Made by a program: the position numbers and the translations under genes. The notes below the pieces were generated by a model. The model worked only from the letters and a program-made list of their open reading frames with translations, did not search any database and was not told the DNA's origin. Shown in pieces: positions 46,649 to 55,638 of a DNA stretch of 64,000 nucleotides. Positions within the stretch are counted from its first letter, which is position 1. Each line of letters starts with the position of its first letter. Location of the stretch: contig NZ_JADNGY010000005.1 in NCBI RefSeq assembly GCF_015553625.1, positions 112,939-176,938 of the forward strand, written 5' to 3'. Source of the DNA: Streptococcus australis (GTDB lineage: Bacteria; Bacillota; Bacilli; Lactobacillales; Streptococcaceae).

Positions 46649-47566
46649 ATGAACATTTGTTATGTAACTAGTGAAAAAGAAATAAAAGCTCAAGCAGATA
46701 CAGTTCTTGTCTTGGGCTATTTTGACGGTCTTCACAGAGGGCATCAGGAGCTATTTCGGACAGCTCGCGCCATTGCGGATGAGCAAGGACTTCGAGTAGC
46801 TGTCTTGACCTTTCCAGAATCTCCAAAATTGGCCTTTGCCCGTTACCAACCAGAATTACTCCTCCACCTTCAAAATCCAGAGGAACGCTTTAAACGAATG
46901 GAAGAACTTGGAGTAGATGATCTTTATCTCATTGATTTTACCAGTGATTTTGCGGCTCATACTGCTGAAGAATTCGTTGCTACCTACCTAACATCACTTC
47001 GAGCGCGTGTCTTAGTGGCAGGATTTGATTATAGCTTTGGTAGTGACAAGAAAGTAGCTAGTGATTTGGAGACCTATTTTAAAGGCCAAGTCATAGTGGT
47101 TCCCCCTGTCCTAGACCAGGGAGAAAAAATCAGCTCGACCCGTATTCGGCAGGCTATTTCATCAGGCCAGGTCAAAGAAGCAGCCAATCTTTTAGGCTAT
47201 CCCCTATCCAGTCGTGGTATTGTCGTTCATGGGGATGCAAGAGGTCGAACCATTGGTTTTCCAACAGCCAATCTTGCACCTATCGATCGGACACATCTTC
47301 CTCAAGATGGTGTTTATGTCGTCGAAGTAGAAGTGCTAGGGAAGCGTCATCGTGGGATGGCCTCTGTAGGTAAAAACTCGACCTTTGATGGGACGGAACT
47401 TCGCTTTGAAGCCAATATCTTTGATTTTTCAAAAGATATTTATGGACATACGATTCGGATTTTTTGGTTAGACAAGATTCGAGAAATGGTCAAATTTGAC
47501 AGTGTAGAAGCGCTTGTGGAGCAACTGCGTCAGGATGAGATCATAGCTCGTCAATGGACCAGATAA
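46649..47566 (+). CDS. ribF: Bifunctional riboflavin kinase / FAD synthetase
   Basis: A 305-aa enzyme making FMN and then FAD. The N-terminal nucleotidyltransferase domain has GYFDGLHRGHQ and the ISSTRIR motif. The C-terminal kinase domain has GRTIGFPTANL and the metal-binding PTAN. ATG 46649 is preferred over the upstream ATG at 46631 because alignments with relatives start MNI. It lies four bases after truB. A terminator follows (47577-47605). Confidence 0.95.
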   Translation: MNICYVTSEKEIKAQADTVLVLGYFDGLHRGHQELFRTARAIADEQGLRVAVLTFPESPKLAFARYQPELLLHLQNPEERFKRMEELGVDDLYLIDFTSDFAAHTAEEFVATYLTSLRARVLVAGFDYSFGSDKKVASDLETYFKGQVIVVPPVLDQGEKISSTRIRQAISSGQVKEAANLLGYPLSSRGIVVHGDARGRTIGFPTANLAPIDRTHLPQDGVYVVEVEVLGKRHRGMASVGKNSTFDGTELRFEANIFDFSKDIYGHTIRIFWLDKIREMVKFDSVEALVEQLRQDEIIARQWTR

Positions 47567-47576
47567 CTTTTGTTAG

Positions 47577-47605
47577 AAATTCTCCCTTAAGGGGAGAATT
47601 TTCTT
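47577..47605 (+). terminator. Terminator after ribF
   Basis: AAATTCTCC-CTTAAG-GGGAGAATTTT stem followed by a T-rich tail. Confidence 0.85.
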
Positions 47606-47693
47606 TGTCTAAATTCAAAAATCACTATGCAAGCACCGAATAATTTTGTATAATAGAGTTAGCTAAGTGTGTCCAAAAAAAGAAGAGAAGAAC

Positions 47694-48095
47694 ATGATTA
47701 CATTATTTTTGTCTCCGAGTTGTACATCCTGTCGGAAGGCCCGGGCTTGGTTAGAAAAACATGAGGTTCCTTTTAAGGAACACAATATTATGACGAGTCC
47801 TCTAACAACTGAGGAGTTGCGTAATATTTTAGCTCTAACTGAGAACGGTACAGACGATATTATTTCAACTCGTTCTAAAATTTTTCAGAAGTTAAATGTT
47901 GATGTAGAGGATTTATCGATTTCTGCTTTGATTAAGCTCATTGAGGAAAATCCTAGTCTTTTGCGTCGCCCAATTATTCTAGACAAGAAACGGATGCAAA
48001 TTGGTTTCAATGAGGACGAAATCCGCGCATTTCTTCCTCGAGGATATCGTAAGGAAGAGTTAAGATCTGCTACATTAAGAGCGGAGATCCATTAA
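47694..48095 (+). CDS. spx: Spx/MgsR-family redox regulator
   Basis: A 133-aa ArsC-like protein. Spx binds the RNA polymerase alpha C-terminal domain and switches transcription under disulfide stress. The redox switch CTSC is at Cys10/Cys13. Family segments RSKIFQKL and [27 protein letters not shown] are present. ATG 47694 follows AGAAGAGAAGAAC. Streptococci usually have two Spx proteins; I cannot tell which this is. One base separates it from the next gene. Confidence 0.93.
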   Translation: MITLFLSPSCTSCRKARAWLEKHEVPFKEHNIMTSPLTTEELRNILALTENGTDDIISTRSKIFQKLNVDVEDLSISALIKLIEENPSLLRRPIILDKKRMQIGFNEDEIRAFLPRGYRKEELRSATLRAEIH

Positions 48096-48096
48096 T

Positions 48097-48375
48097 ATGA
48101 ATAAGAATTATAGTTACCCACTCGATTTATCGTGGAGCACTGAAGAGCTTGCTTCGGTGCTTTCTTTTTTTAATCAGGTTGAACAAGCCTATGAACAAAA
48201 GGCAGATGCCCGCATCTACCTAGAAGCCTATAAGGCCTTTAAGAAAGTTGTCCCAAGTATTGGCGAAGAAAAGCGTCTGGGCAAGGAATTTGAAGAGGTC
48301 AGTGGCTACTCACTTTACCGCGCAACCAAAGTTGCGAAAGAAAAAGGGGAAGGATGGTTTTCGATTGATCAATAA
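48097..48375 (+). CDS. UPF0223 family protein
   Basis: A 92-aa soluble protein of the UPF0223 (YktA) family, starting [21 protein letters not shown]. Conserved Tyr, Trp and Lys residues match the family. Its function is unknown. It is directly after spx and overlaps the following IMPase-family gene by 11 bases, so translation is probably coupled. Confidence 0.88.
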   Translation: MNKNYSYPLDLSWSTEELASVLSFFNQVEQAYEQKADARIYLEAYKAFKKVVPSIGEEKRLGKEFEEVSGYSLYRATKVAKEKGEGWFSIDQ

Positions 48376-49138
48376 ATTAGAATTTGCTAAGACCATTGTC
48401 AAAGAAGCAGGAAGCTATCTAAGAGAACACTTACATGACCAGCTAGCGATTACTGTCAAAACAAATCCGACGGATTTGGTGACTCAGATGGATCAGAAAG
48501 TGCAAGCAACCTTAGTCCATAAGATATTAGAAGCTTATCCAGAAGACCAAATTTTCGCTGAAGAAGATGAGCTTCGTGCGCCTATTCACTCCGGCAAGGT
48601 CTGGGTGATTGATCCCATTGATGGGACCAATAATTTTGTGACCCAAAAAGAAGATTTTGCTGTAATGGTTGCCTATTTTGAAGAAGGGATTGGCCAGTTT
48701 GGCTTGATCTATGATGTCATGCGCGACCATCTCTTTTTTGGTGGAAAGGATTTTGGAGTCTTTTGCAATGACAAAGAACTGAAACCATTTCAAAATCGGC
48801 CTCTTGGGGACTTATTAGTGGCTTCCAATGTTGGCATGCTCAAATCCAACGCTTGGGGCATGGCGGATCTGGGAGCAGAGTGCTTGGGGATTCGAGTCTA
48901 TGGGAGCGCTGGTATCAGCTTTACCAAGATTCTATCTGGTGGTATTTTAGGCTACTTTAGCTATATCTGGCCTTGGGATTATGCTGCTGCTGCCATTATG
49001 GGCGAGTGTCTAGGTTACTCGGTCCTGACCTTGGAAGGGAAAGAACCCAACTATGAGACCTTGGAGCCCATTATGATGGTGCCGACTTGTAAACTAGATG
49101 AAATTCAACCTTTTTTGACGAAAGGAAAAAACGCATGA
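48365..49138 (+). CDS. Inositol monophosphatase-family protein
   Basis: A 257-aa Li-sensitive phosphatase-family protein. The metal-binding motif [12 protein letters not shown] and the C-terminal [11 protein letters not shown] are intact, as is the upstream acidic EEDE. The start is probably TTG 48365, giving [15 protein letters not shown], with AAGGATG nine bases upstream. No ATG lies in frame near this position. The substrate may be inositol phosphate, 3'-phosphoadenosine phosphate or another sugar phosphate. The stop overlaps the next gene by ATGA. Confidence 0.88.
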   Translation: MINKLEFAKTIVKEAGSYLREHLHDQLAITVKTNPTDLVTQMDQKVQATLVHKILEAYPEDQIFAEEDELRAPIHSGKVWVIDPIDGTNNFVTQKEDFAVMVAYFEEGIGQFGLIYDVMRDHLFFGGKDFGVFCNDKELKPFQNRPLGDLLVASNVGMLKSNAWGMADLGAECLGIRVYGSAGISFTKILSGGILGYFSYIWPWDYAAAAIMGECLGYSVLTLEGKEPNYETLEPIMMVPTCKLDEIQPFLTKGKNA

Positions 49139-50439
49139 CCTTTCCTCAAGGATTTAAAGAAAAGTATACCCAATTACTTGAAGAAGAGGCTGAAGCCTTC
49201 TTTCAAACTTTTGATGAACCAGCCGTTTCTGCCTATCGAACCAATCCATTAAAGGCAGTGCAAATCAGAGGCGATGAGCCCATTCCAGGCATGCCTTGGA
49301 GTTACTATGGTAAGGTATCGGGGAAATCCATTGCCCATGTCACGGGTTTGGTCTACTCGCAAGAACCCGCTGCCCAAATGGTGGCTCAAGTAGCGCATCC
49401 CAGTCCGGGTATGAAGGTCTTGGATCTTGCGGCAGCCCCTGGTGGAAAGACGACTCACTTGCTCTCTTATTTAGGCAATCAAGGCCTCCTTATTTCTAAT
49501 GAAATTCACAAGGGACGCTCCAAGATTCTGGTCGAGAATGTTGAACGCTTTGGTGCTCGTAACGTCGTGGTGACCAATGAATCAGCCGAACGTTTGGCAA
49601 AGGTTTTCCCAGACTTTTTCGATCTGATTGTTTTGGATGCACCATGCTCTGGTGAAGGAATGTTCCGGAAGCAGCCAGATGCCATGGACTACTGGAATCC
49701 AGATTATCCAGCTCAATGCGCAAGTCTTCAAAGAGAAATCTTAACAGATGCTATCAAGATGCTGGCACCAGGGGGGCAGCTAGTTTATTCGACTTGTACC
49801 TGGGCTCCGGAAGAGAACGAAGAGATTGTCTCTTGGCTTTTAGAAGAATATGAGCTAGAATTGCTACCGATTGAAAAAATTAATGGTATGGTAGAAGGGA
49901 TCGGACATCCTGAAACGGCCCGTATGTATCCTCATCATTTCAAGGGTGAAGGGCAATTTGTTGCTAAATTCCTTTATCACGGAGAGCCTGAAGTTAAGAA
50001 GTTCAAGGAAGGACGTTCCAATCTAACGGCTGAGCAGAAGAAGTTGTGGCAAGCTTTTGCCAAGGACCGCTTAGCCATCGACTTGGAGGGTCTCTACCAA
50101 TGTTTTGGAGATCAGCTTTATTTCTTACCATCTGGACTTCCTGATTTGAAAAAGGTCAAGATTGCTCGCAATGGCTTGCACCTTGGCACCTTTAAGAAAA
50201 ATCGCTTTGAACCTAGCTTTGCTCTGGGCCTAGCTCTGAAACCAGATCAAGTGAAAAAATCAGTCAGCTTGTCGGATCCAGACTTTAGTAAGTACGTGGC
50301 TGGAGAGACCATTCAGTTGGAGCAAGATTACGCAAATGGATGGTATCAGGTCCTGGCTGGAGGCAATGGTTTGGGCTTTGCAAAAGTAACGGGACGAACG
50401 TTAAAAAATTTCTTTCCAAAAGGCTTGAGATTTAGATAA
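49135..50439 (+). CDS. RsmB/NOP2/Sun-family RNA m5C methyltransferase
   Basis: A 434-aa S-adenosylmethionine-dependent RNA cytosine-5 methyltransferase of the RsmF/YebU type. SAM motif LDLAAAPGGKTTHL. Catalytic cysteines in DAPCSGEGMFRK and STCTWAPEENE. A C-terminal extension (about 300-434) resembles the PUA-like domain of RsmF. The target is probably 16S rRNA. It overlaps the IMPase-family gene by four bases. Confidence 0.92.
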   Translation: MTFPQGFKEKYTQLLEEEAEAFFQTFDEPAVSAYRTNPLKAVQIRGDEPIPGMPWSYYGKVSGKSIAHVTGLVYSQEPAAQMVAQVAHPSPGMKVLDLAAAPGGKTTHLLSYLGNQGLLISNEIHKGRSKILVENVERFGARNVVVTNESAERLAKVFPDFFDLIVLDAPCSGEGMFRKQPDAMDYWNPDYPAQCASLQREILTDAIKMLAPGGQLVYSTCTWAPEENEEIVSWLLEEYELELLPIEKINGMVEGIGHPETARMYPHHFKGEGQFVAKFLYHGEPEVKKFKEGRSNLTAEQKKLWQAFAKDRLAIDLEGLYQCFGDQLYFLPSGLPDLKKVKIARNGLHLGTFKKNRFEPSFALGLALKPDQVKKSVSLSDPDFSKYVAGETIQLEQDYANGWYQVLAGGNGLGFAKVTGRTLKNFFPKGLRFR

Positions 50440-50569
50440 ATTATTAGGAAATGCGGTCTTTCTATGTTATAGTGGAAATAGAGTGATTCTTGCTAGAATA
50501 CTAGAAGATGACCAAGTGTTTAGAGATAACATTTAAACGATATTTGATTTTGATTCAAGGAGACTTACA

Positions 50570-51436
50570 TTGAATAAATGCAAAAAGCTAGTCCTTGGGC
50601 TAGCAACAGTAGCACTTGCAGCTTCTCTATCTGCCTGTGCATCTTGGATTGACCGTGGAGAAGCGATTACAGCTGTTGGATCGACAGCCCTACAACCGCT
50701 CGTTGAAGGGGTGGTAGATCGTTATGTGGAAGAACATCCCGGTAAGATTGTTAATGTCCAAGGAGGCGGATCTGGTACAGGTCTTTCTCAGGTCCAATCG
50801 GGAGCTGTGGATATTGGAAATAGTGACCTCTTTGCGGAGGAAAAAGATGGAATCGATGCTTCTAGCTTGGTAGACCATCAAGTGGCAGTAGCAGGAACAG
50901 CCATCATTGCCAATAAGACTATTTCCGTAGACGATTTGACAACTGAACAATTGCGTAAGATTTTTACTGGTGAATATACCAACTGGAAGCAATTGGGGGG
51001 TGAGGATCTCGAAATTACCATTGTGAACCGGGCAGTAGGATCCGGTAGCCGTGCCGTATTCGATGACATCATCATGAATGGGAAAGATCCTAAACAGGCT
51101 CAGGAACAGGATTCCAATGGAATGGTGAAGAACATTGTTTCCCAGACTCCAGGTGCCATTTCTTATTTGGCTTTTACCTACGTGGATGATAGTGTCAAAA
51201 CTATGAAGTTAAATGGCTATGAACCAACTAAGGAAAACGTGGTGAATAATAACTGGCCAATTTGGTCCTACGAACACATGTATACCAAGGGAGAGCCAAG
51301 TAAATTGGCCAAGAAATTCTTGGATTATATGATGACAGATGAGGTCCAGCAGGAAATCGTTGGTAAGATGGGCTATATCCCAATCAATGATATGAAAGTC
51401 AGCCGTGATCTTGACGGTAACATTACGAAGAAATAA
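50570..51436 (+). CDS. pstS: Phosphate ABC transporter substrate-binding lipoprotein
   Basis: A 288-aa phosphate-binding lipoprotein. The signal peptide ends in the lipobox LSAC (Cys near residue 23). The phosphate-binding elements [17 protein letters not shown] and RAVGSGSR are conserved. The start is TTG 50570 with AAGGAG upstream. It is first gene of pstSCAB-B-phoU. A promoter -10 (TGTTATAGT) lies near 50467-50475. A PhoP/PnpR box could not be identified with confidence in 50440-50569. Confidence 0.95.
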   Translation: MNKCKKLVLGLATVALAASLSACASWIDRGEAITAVGSTALQPLVEGVVDRYVEEHPGKIVNVQGGGSGTGLSQVQSGAVDIGNSDLFAEEKDGIDASSLVDHQVAVAGTAIIANKTISVDDLTTEQLRKIFTGEYTNWKQLGGEDLEITIVNRAVGSGSRAVFDDIIMNGKDPKQAQEQDSNGMVKNIVSQTPGAISYLAFTYVDDSVKTMKLNGYEPTKENVVNNNWPIWSYEHMYTKGEPSKLAKKFLDYMMTDEVQQEIVGKMGYIPINDMKVSRDLDGNITKK

Positions 51437-51453
51437 GAAGAATTAGGTAAAAA

Positions 51454-52365
51454 ATGAACGAAGTAGCAAAAAAAATGCTCGCAAAGTCCAATAATTCTCG
51501 TTTGGAAAAATTTGGTAAAACCATTACCTTCTGTTGTATGAGTTTAATTGTCTTTGTTGTAGCTTTGATTTTGATTTTTGTAGCCCAAAAGGGATTATCG
51601 ACCTTCTTTGTCAACAAGGTCAATGTCTTTAGTTTCCTTTTCGGATCCACTTGGAATCCGTCAGGGAAAGAATTTGGGGCTTTGCCAATGATCTTGGGTT
51701 CCTTCATTGTAACCCTTTTGTCTGCTTTGGTGGCGACACCTTTTGCCATTGGTGCAGCAGTCTTTATGACAGAAGTATCTCCTAAGGGATCTCGTCTCTT
51801 ACAACCAGCCATTGAATTGTTGGTAGGGATTCCTTCCGTTGTATATGGATTTATTGGTTTGCAAGTAGTGGTTCCATTTGTTCGTTCCATCTTTGGTGGG
51901 ACAGGATTTGGGATTTTGTCAGGGGTCTTTGTCCTCTTTGTCATGATTCTTCCAACAGTGACCTTTATGACAACAGACAGCTTACGGGCAGTTCCTCGTC
52001 ACTATCGGGAAGCGAGTATGGCTATGGGAGCGACTCGCTGGCAAACCATCTGGCATGTTACCTTAAAGGCCGCTCGCTCCGGTATTTTTACGGCGGTTGT
52101 CTTTGGGATGGCGCGTGCCTTCGGGGAAGCCTTGGCTATTCAGATGGTAGTCGGAAACTCAGCAGTTGTTCCAACATCTTTAACAACTCCAGCTTCCACC
52201 TTGACCTCCATTTTGACCATGGGTATCGGAAATACGGTTATGGGAACAGTTAACAACAACGTTCTCTGGTCACTTGCCTTGGTGCTCTTGCTGATGAGTT
52301 TGGCATTCAACAGCGTTATCAAATTGATCACGAAAGAAAGAGGTAAGAAGAACTATGCACGCTAA
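51454..52365 (+). CDS. pstC: Phosphate ABC transporter permease PstC
   Basis: A 303-aa inner permease with six transmembrane segments. The coupling-helix EAA motif reads EASMAMGATRWQTIWHVTLKAAR. AATTAGGTAAAAA precedes the ATG, which is weak. It overlaps pstA by 11 bases, giving a coupled heterodimeric channel. Confidence 0.94.
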   Translation: MNEVAKKMLAKSNNSRLEKFGKTITFCCMSLIVFVVALILIFVAQKGLSTFFVNKVNVFSFLFGSTWNPSGKEFGALPMILGSFIVTLLSALVATPFAIGAAVFMTEVSPKGSRLLQPAIELLVGIPSVVYGFIGLQVVVPFVRSIFGGTGFGILSGVFVLFVMILPTVTFMTTDSLRAVPRHYREASMAMGATRWQTIWHVTLKAARSGIFTAVVFGMARAFGEALAIQMVVGNSAVVPTSLTTPASTLTSILTMGIGNTVMGTVNNNVLWSLALVLLLMSLAFNSVIKLITKERGKKNYAR

Positions 52366-53239
52366 AAAAATAGATAAGATAGCGACAGGGGTTCTTTATG
52401 CTATTGCTGGAATTATTGTCACTATTCTTGCTTCTTTGATTCTCTATATCTTACTTAGAGGGTTGCCGCATGTGTCTTGGACTTTCTTGACCAGCAAATC
52501 CTCTTCTTACCAAGCAGGTGGAGGGATTGGGATTCAGCTTTATAATTCCTTCTTCCTCTTAGTCATTACCTTGATTATTTCCTTCCCACTTTCTTTGGGG
52601 GCAGGGATCTACTTGTCAGAGTATGCCAAGAAGGGCCCATTGACCAATTTGGTCCGGACCTGTATTGAAATCTTGTCTTCCCTTCCATCAGTTGTAGTCG
52701 GTCTCTTTGGCTATTTGGTCTTTGTAGTGCAGTTCCAATATGGCTTCTCGATTATTTCTGGTGCCTTGGCCTTGACAGTCTTTAACTTGCCACAGATGAC
52801 ACGAAACATTGAAGATAGTTTGCAAAACGTCCACCATACACAAAGAGAAGCTGGGCTTGCTCTTGGAATCTCTCGTTGGGAAACCGTGATTCACGTAGTG
52901 GTACCAGAAGCCTTGCCAAGTATTATTACGGGTGTCGTACTGGCTTCTGGACGGATTTTCGGGGAAGCAGCGGCCTTGATTTATACAGCTGGCCAGTCAG
53001 CTCCAGCTTTGGATTGGAGTAACTGGAACCTCTTCAGTGTGACCAGTCCAATCTCCATTTTCCGTCAAGCAGAAACACTAGCAGTCCACATTTGGAAGGT
53101 CAATAGTGAAGGGACCATTCCAGATGCTATTGAAGTATCCGCTGGTTCTGCAGCAGTTTTGTTGATCTTCATTTTGATATTCAACTTTGGAGCACGTAAG
53201 CTCGGTACTTACCTCCATAAGAAATTAACCTCAGCATAA
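52355..53239 (+). CDS. pstA: Phosphate ABC transporter permease PstA
   Basis: A 294-aa permease with six transmembrane segments and the EAA-type loop EAGLALGISRWETVIHVVVPEALP. Ribosome site AGAGGTAAGAAGA lies at the end of pstC. Partner of PstC; contacts the PstB ATPases. Confidence 0.94.
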   Translation: MHAKKIDKIATGVLYAIAGIIVTILASLILYILLRGLPHVSWTFLTSKSSSYQAGGGIGIQLYNSFFLLVITLIISFPLSLGAGIYLSEYAKKGPLTNLVRTCIEILSSLPSVVVGLFGYLVFVVQFQYGFSIISGALALTVFNLPQMTRNIEDSLQNVHHTQREAGLALGISRWETVIHVVVPEALPSIITGVVLASGRIFGEAAALIYTAGQSAPALDWSNWNLFSVTSPISIFRQAETLAVHIWKVNSEGTIPDAIEVSAGSAAVLLIFILIFNFGARKLGTYLHKKLTSA

Positions 53240-53250
53240 AAGGAGAAGAA

Positions 53251-54054
53251 ATGTCAAAATACAATTGGGATGAGAGACACATCATTACTTTTCCTGAAGA
53301 AAAGGTGGTCCTATCTACCAAAGATTTGCATGTCTATTATGGAAATAACGAGTCCATCAAAGGCGTCGACATGCAGTTTGAAAAGAATAAGATTACAGCC
53401 TTGATTGGTCCTTCTGGATCAGGGAAGTCCACCTATCTTAGAAGTTTGAACCGGATGAACGATACCATTGATATTGCGCGTGTGACTGGTGAGATCTGGT
53501 ACGAAGGGATTGATGTCAACCGACCAGATATCAATGTCTATGAAATGAGAAAGCATATCGGGATGGTCTTCCAACGACCAAATCCATTTGCGAAGTCTAT
53601 CTACCGCAATATTACCTTCCCTCACGAACGGGCAGGAGTCAAAGACAAGAAGGTCTTGGATGAAATCGTAGAAAAATCCTTGAAGCAAGCAGCACTCTGG
53701 GATCAGGTCAAGGATGACTTGCACAAGTCTGCTTTGACGCTCTCAGGAGGTCAACAGCAACGCCTTTGTATTGCCCGTGCCATCTCCGTTAAACCAGAGA
53801 TTTTGCTCATGGATGAGCCAGCCTCAGCCTTAGACCCGATCGCAACAGCGCAATTAGAAGAAACCATGCTGGAGTTGAAGAAGGATTACACGATTGTCAT
53901 CGTGACACACAGTATGCAACAAGCAGCGCGTGCTAGTGATTATACCGGTTTCTTCTACCTTGGAAACCTCATCGAGTACGATAAGACTTCGAATATTTTC
54001 CAAAATGCGAAATTGCAATCGACCAACGATTATGTATCGGGTCACTTTGGATAA
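53251..54054 (+). CDS. pstB: Phosphate ABC transporter ATPase PstB, copy with canonical switch histidine
   Basis: A 267-aa ATPase with Walker [11 protein letters not shown]-loop VFQRPNPF, signature LSGGQQQR, Walker [13 protein letters not shown] and H-loop VTHSMQQ (His220). A 17-residue N-terminal extension precedes the core. It is 11 bases after pstA and 29 bases before a second pstB. Confidence 0.94.
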   Translation: MSKYNWDERHIITFPEEKVVLSTKDLHVYYGNNESIKGVDMQFEKNKITALIGPSGSGKSTYLRSLNRMNDTIDIARVTGEIWYEGIDVNRPDINVYEMRKHIGMVFQRPNPFAKSIYRNITFPHERAGVKDKKVLDEIVEKSLKQAALWDQVKDDLHKSALTLSGGQQQRLCIARAISVKPEILLMDEPASALDPIATAQLEETMLELKKDYTIVIVTHSMQQAARASDYTGFFYLGNLIEYDKTSNIFQNAKLQSTNDYVSGHFG

Positions 54055-54083
54055 AGGAATATGACAACAAAAAGGAAAATAGA

Positions 54084-54842
54084 ATGACAGAACCAATTTT
54101 GCAAGTCAAGGACTTGTCGGTTTATTACAATAAAAAGAAGGCTTTAAATAGTGTTTCTTTGGATTTTGCTCCAAAGGAGATTACAGCCTTGATTGGTCCT
54201 TCAGGATCAGGGAAATCTACCCTTTTAAAAGCCATTAACCGCATGGGGGACCTGAACCATGAGGTCACAACTACAGGAACCATCCTCTATAATGGACATA
54301 ATATCTACGGACCACGGACCGATACGGTCGAATTGCGCAAGGAAATCGGAATGGTCTTCCAACAGCCCAATCCCTTTCCAATGTCCATTTATGATAATGT
54401 GACCTATGGCTTGATGATTAATGGTGTCAAGGACAAGGCTGTTTTGGATGAAGCGGTTGAAACCTCACTGAAACGTGCTTCCATCTGGGATGAGGTCAAG
54501 GATCGCCTGCATGATTCTGCTATCGGACTTTCCGGTGGTCAGCAGCAGCGGGTTTGTGTAGCGCGGGTCCTTGCGACCAGTCCAAAGATTATTCTTTTGG
54601 ATGAACCAACTTCAGCGCTGGACCCGATTTCAGCTGGTAAGATTGAAGAAACCCTGTATGGACTAAAAGACCGTTACACCATGCTCTTGGTGACTCGATC
54701 CATGCAGCAAGCGAGTCGGATTTCCGATAAAACAGCCTTTTTCTTAGATGGCGATTTGATTGAGTACAATGATACCAATGAAATGTTCTTGAACCCAGCT
54801 AAGAAAGAAACAGAAGACTATGTCTCTGGTAAATTTGGATAG
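54084..54842 (+). CDS. pstB: Phosphate ABC transporter ATPase PstB, copy with Arg at switch position
   Basis: A 252-aa paralogue. Walker [10 protein letters not shown], signature LSGGQQQR and Walker [12 protein letters not shown] are intact. The H-loop reads VTRSMQQ, so the switch histidine is replaced by Arg205 (codon CGA 54696-54698). The two PstB subunits may form an asymmetric heterodimer. Tandem pstB genes are common in streptococci. Confidence 0.93.
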   Translation: MTEPILQVKDLSVYYNKKKALNSVSLDFAPKEITALIGPSGSGKSTLLKAINRMGDLNHEVTTTGTILYNGHNIYGPRTDTVELRKEIGMVFQQPNPFPMSIYDNVTYGLMINGVKDKAVLDEAVETSLKRASIWDEVKDRLHDSAIGLSGGQQQRVCVARVLATSPKIILLDEPTSALDPISAGKIEETLYGLKDRYTMLLVTRSMQQASRISDKTAFFLDGDLIEYNDTNEMFLNPAKKETEDYVSGKFG

Positions 54843-54854
54843 GAAGAAAATAAA

Positions 54855-55508
54855 ATGTTACGAGTTCAATTTGAAGAAGATTTAGAAAAATTGCATAACC
54901 AATTTTATGCAATGGGAAATGAAGTGTTGACCCAAATCAATCGTACGGTTCGTGCTTTCGTCACACATGACCGTGAATTGGCCCGCCAGGTTATCGAAGA
55001 TGATGCGGATATCAATGAATACGAAGTGAAATTGGAGCGCAAATCTTTTGAGATTATCGCCCTTCAACAGCCAGTTTCGCAAGACCTTCGCGTGGTCATG
55101 ACGGTCTTAAAAGCAGTCTCTGACTTAGAGCGGATGGGTGACCATGCGGTTTCAATCGCGAAAGCAACTATTCGAATGAAGGGGGAAGTCCGCATCCAAT
55201 CTGTTGAAGAGGAGATCAGCAAGATGGGTCGTGAGGTCAAAGACTTTGTCGAATCCACACTGGATGTTTACCTCAAAGGTGATGTAGATTTGGCCTATGA
55301 AGTAGCTAGCCGAGACGAAGTGATCAACCATTACTTCGATAGCATTCAAGAATTAGCAACAGAAGAAATTCGGAAGAATCCTGAGTCCATTGTAACCGGA
55401 CGTGATTACTTCCAAGTGATCAACTACTTGGAGCGTATTGGTGATTATGCTAAAAACATCTGTGAGTGGGTTGTCTACTTCGAAACAGGAAAAATTGTGG
55501 AATTATAA
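54855..55508 (+). CDS. phoU: Phosphate signalling protein PhoU
   Basis: A 217-aa all-helical protein with two PhoU domains (three-helix bundles). The metal-binding motifs DLERMGDHA and YLERIGDYA are conserved. It links Pst transport to the phosphate two-component system and limits uptake. It is 12 bases after the second pstB and is followed by a perfect terminator. Confidence 0.95.
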   Translation: MLRVQFEEDLEKLHNQFYAMGNEVLTQINRTVRAFVTHDRELARQVIEDDADINEYEVKLERKSFEIIALQQPVSQDLRVVMTVLKAVSDLERMGDHAVSIAKATIRMKGEVRIQSVEEEISKMGREVKDFVESTLDVYLKGDVDLAYEVASRDEVINHYFDSIQELATEEIRKNPESIVTGRDYFQVINYLERIGDYAKNICEWVVYFETGKIVEL

Positions 55509-55512
55509 GAAA

Positions 55513-55550
55513 ATAAAGTCTGAGGTCATCATCTCAGACTTTATTCTTTT
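55513..55550 (+). terminator. Terminator of pst operon
   Basis: AATAAAGTCTGAG/CTCAGACTTTATT stem with an eight-base loop and a T-rich tail. Confidence 0.9.
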
Positions 55551-55638
55551 ATAGATCTGGTTTTGCCTCCTCTTACCTTACAGACCATAGGATTTATGTT
55601 AGAATAGAAGATGAGAATAAATGAAGAAGGAGATACTC

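Noticed and set aside
50440..50569. PhoP/PnpR box upstream of pstS
   Set aside because: AT-rich direct-repeat-like sequence is present but I could not fit a defined spacing and consensus.
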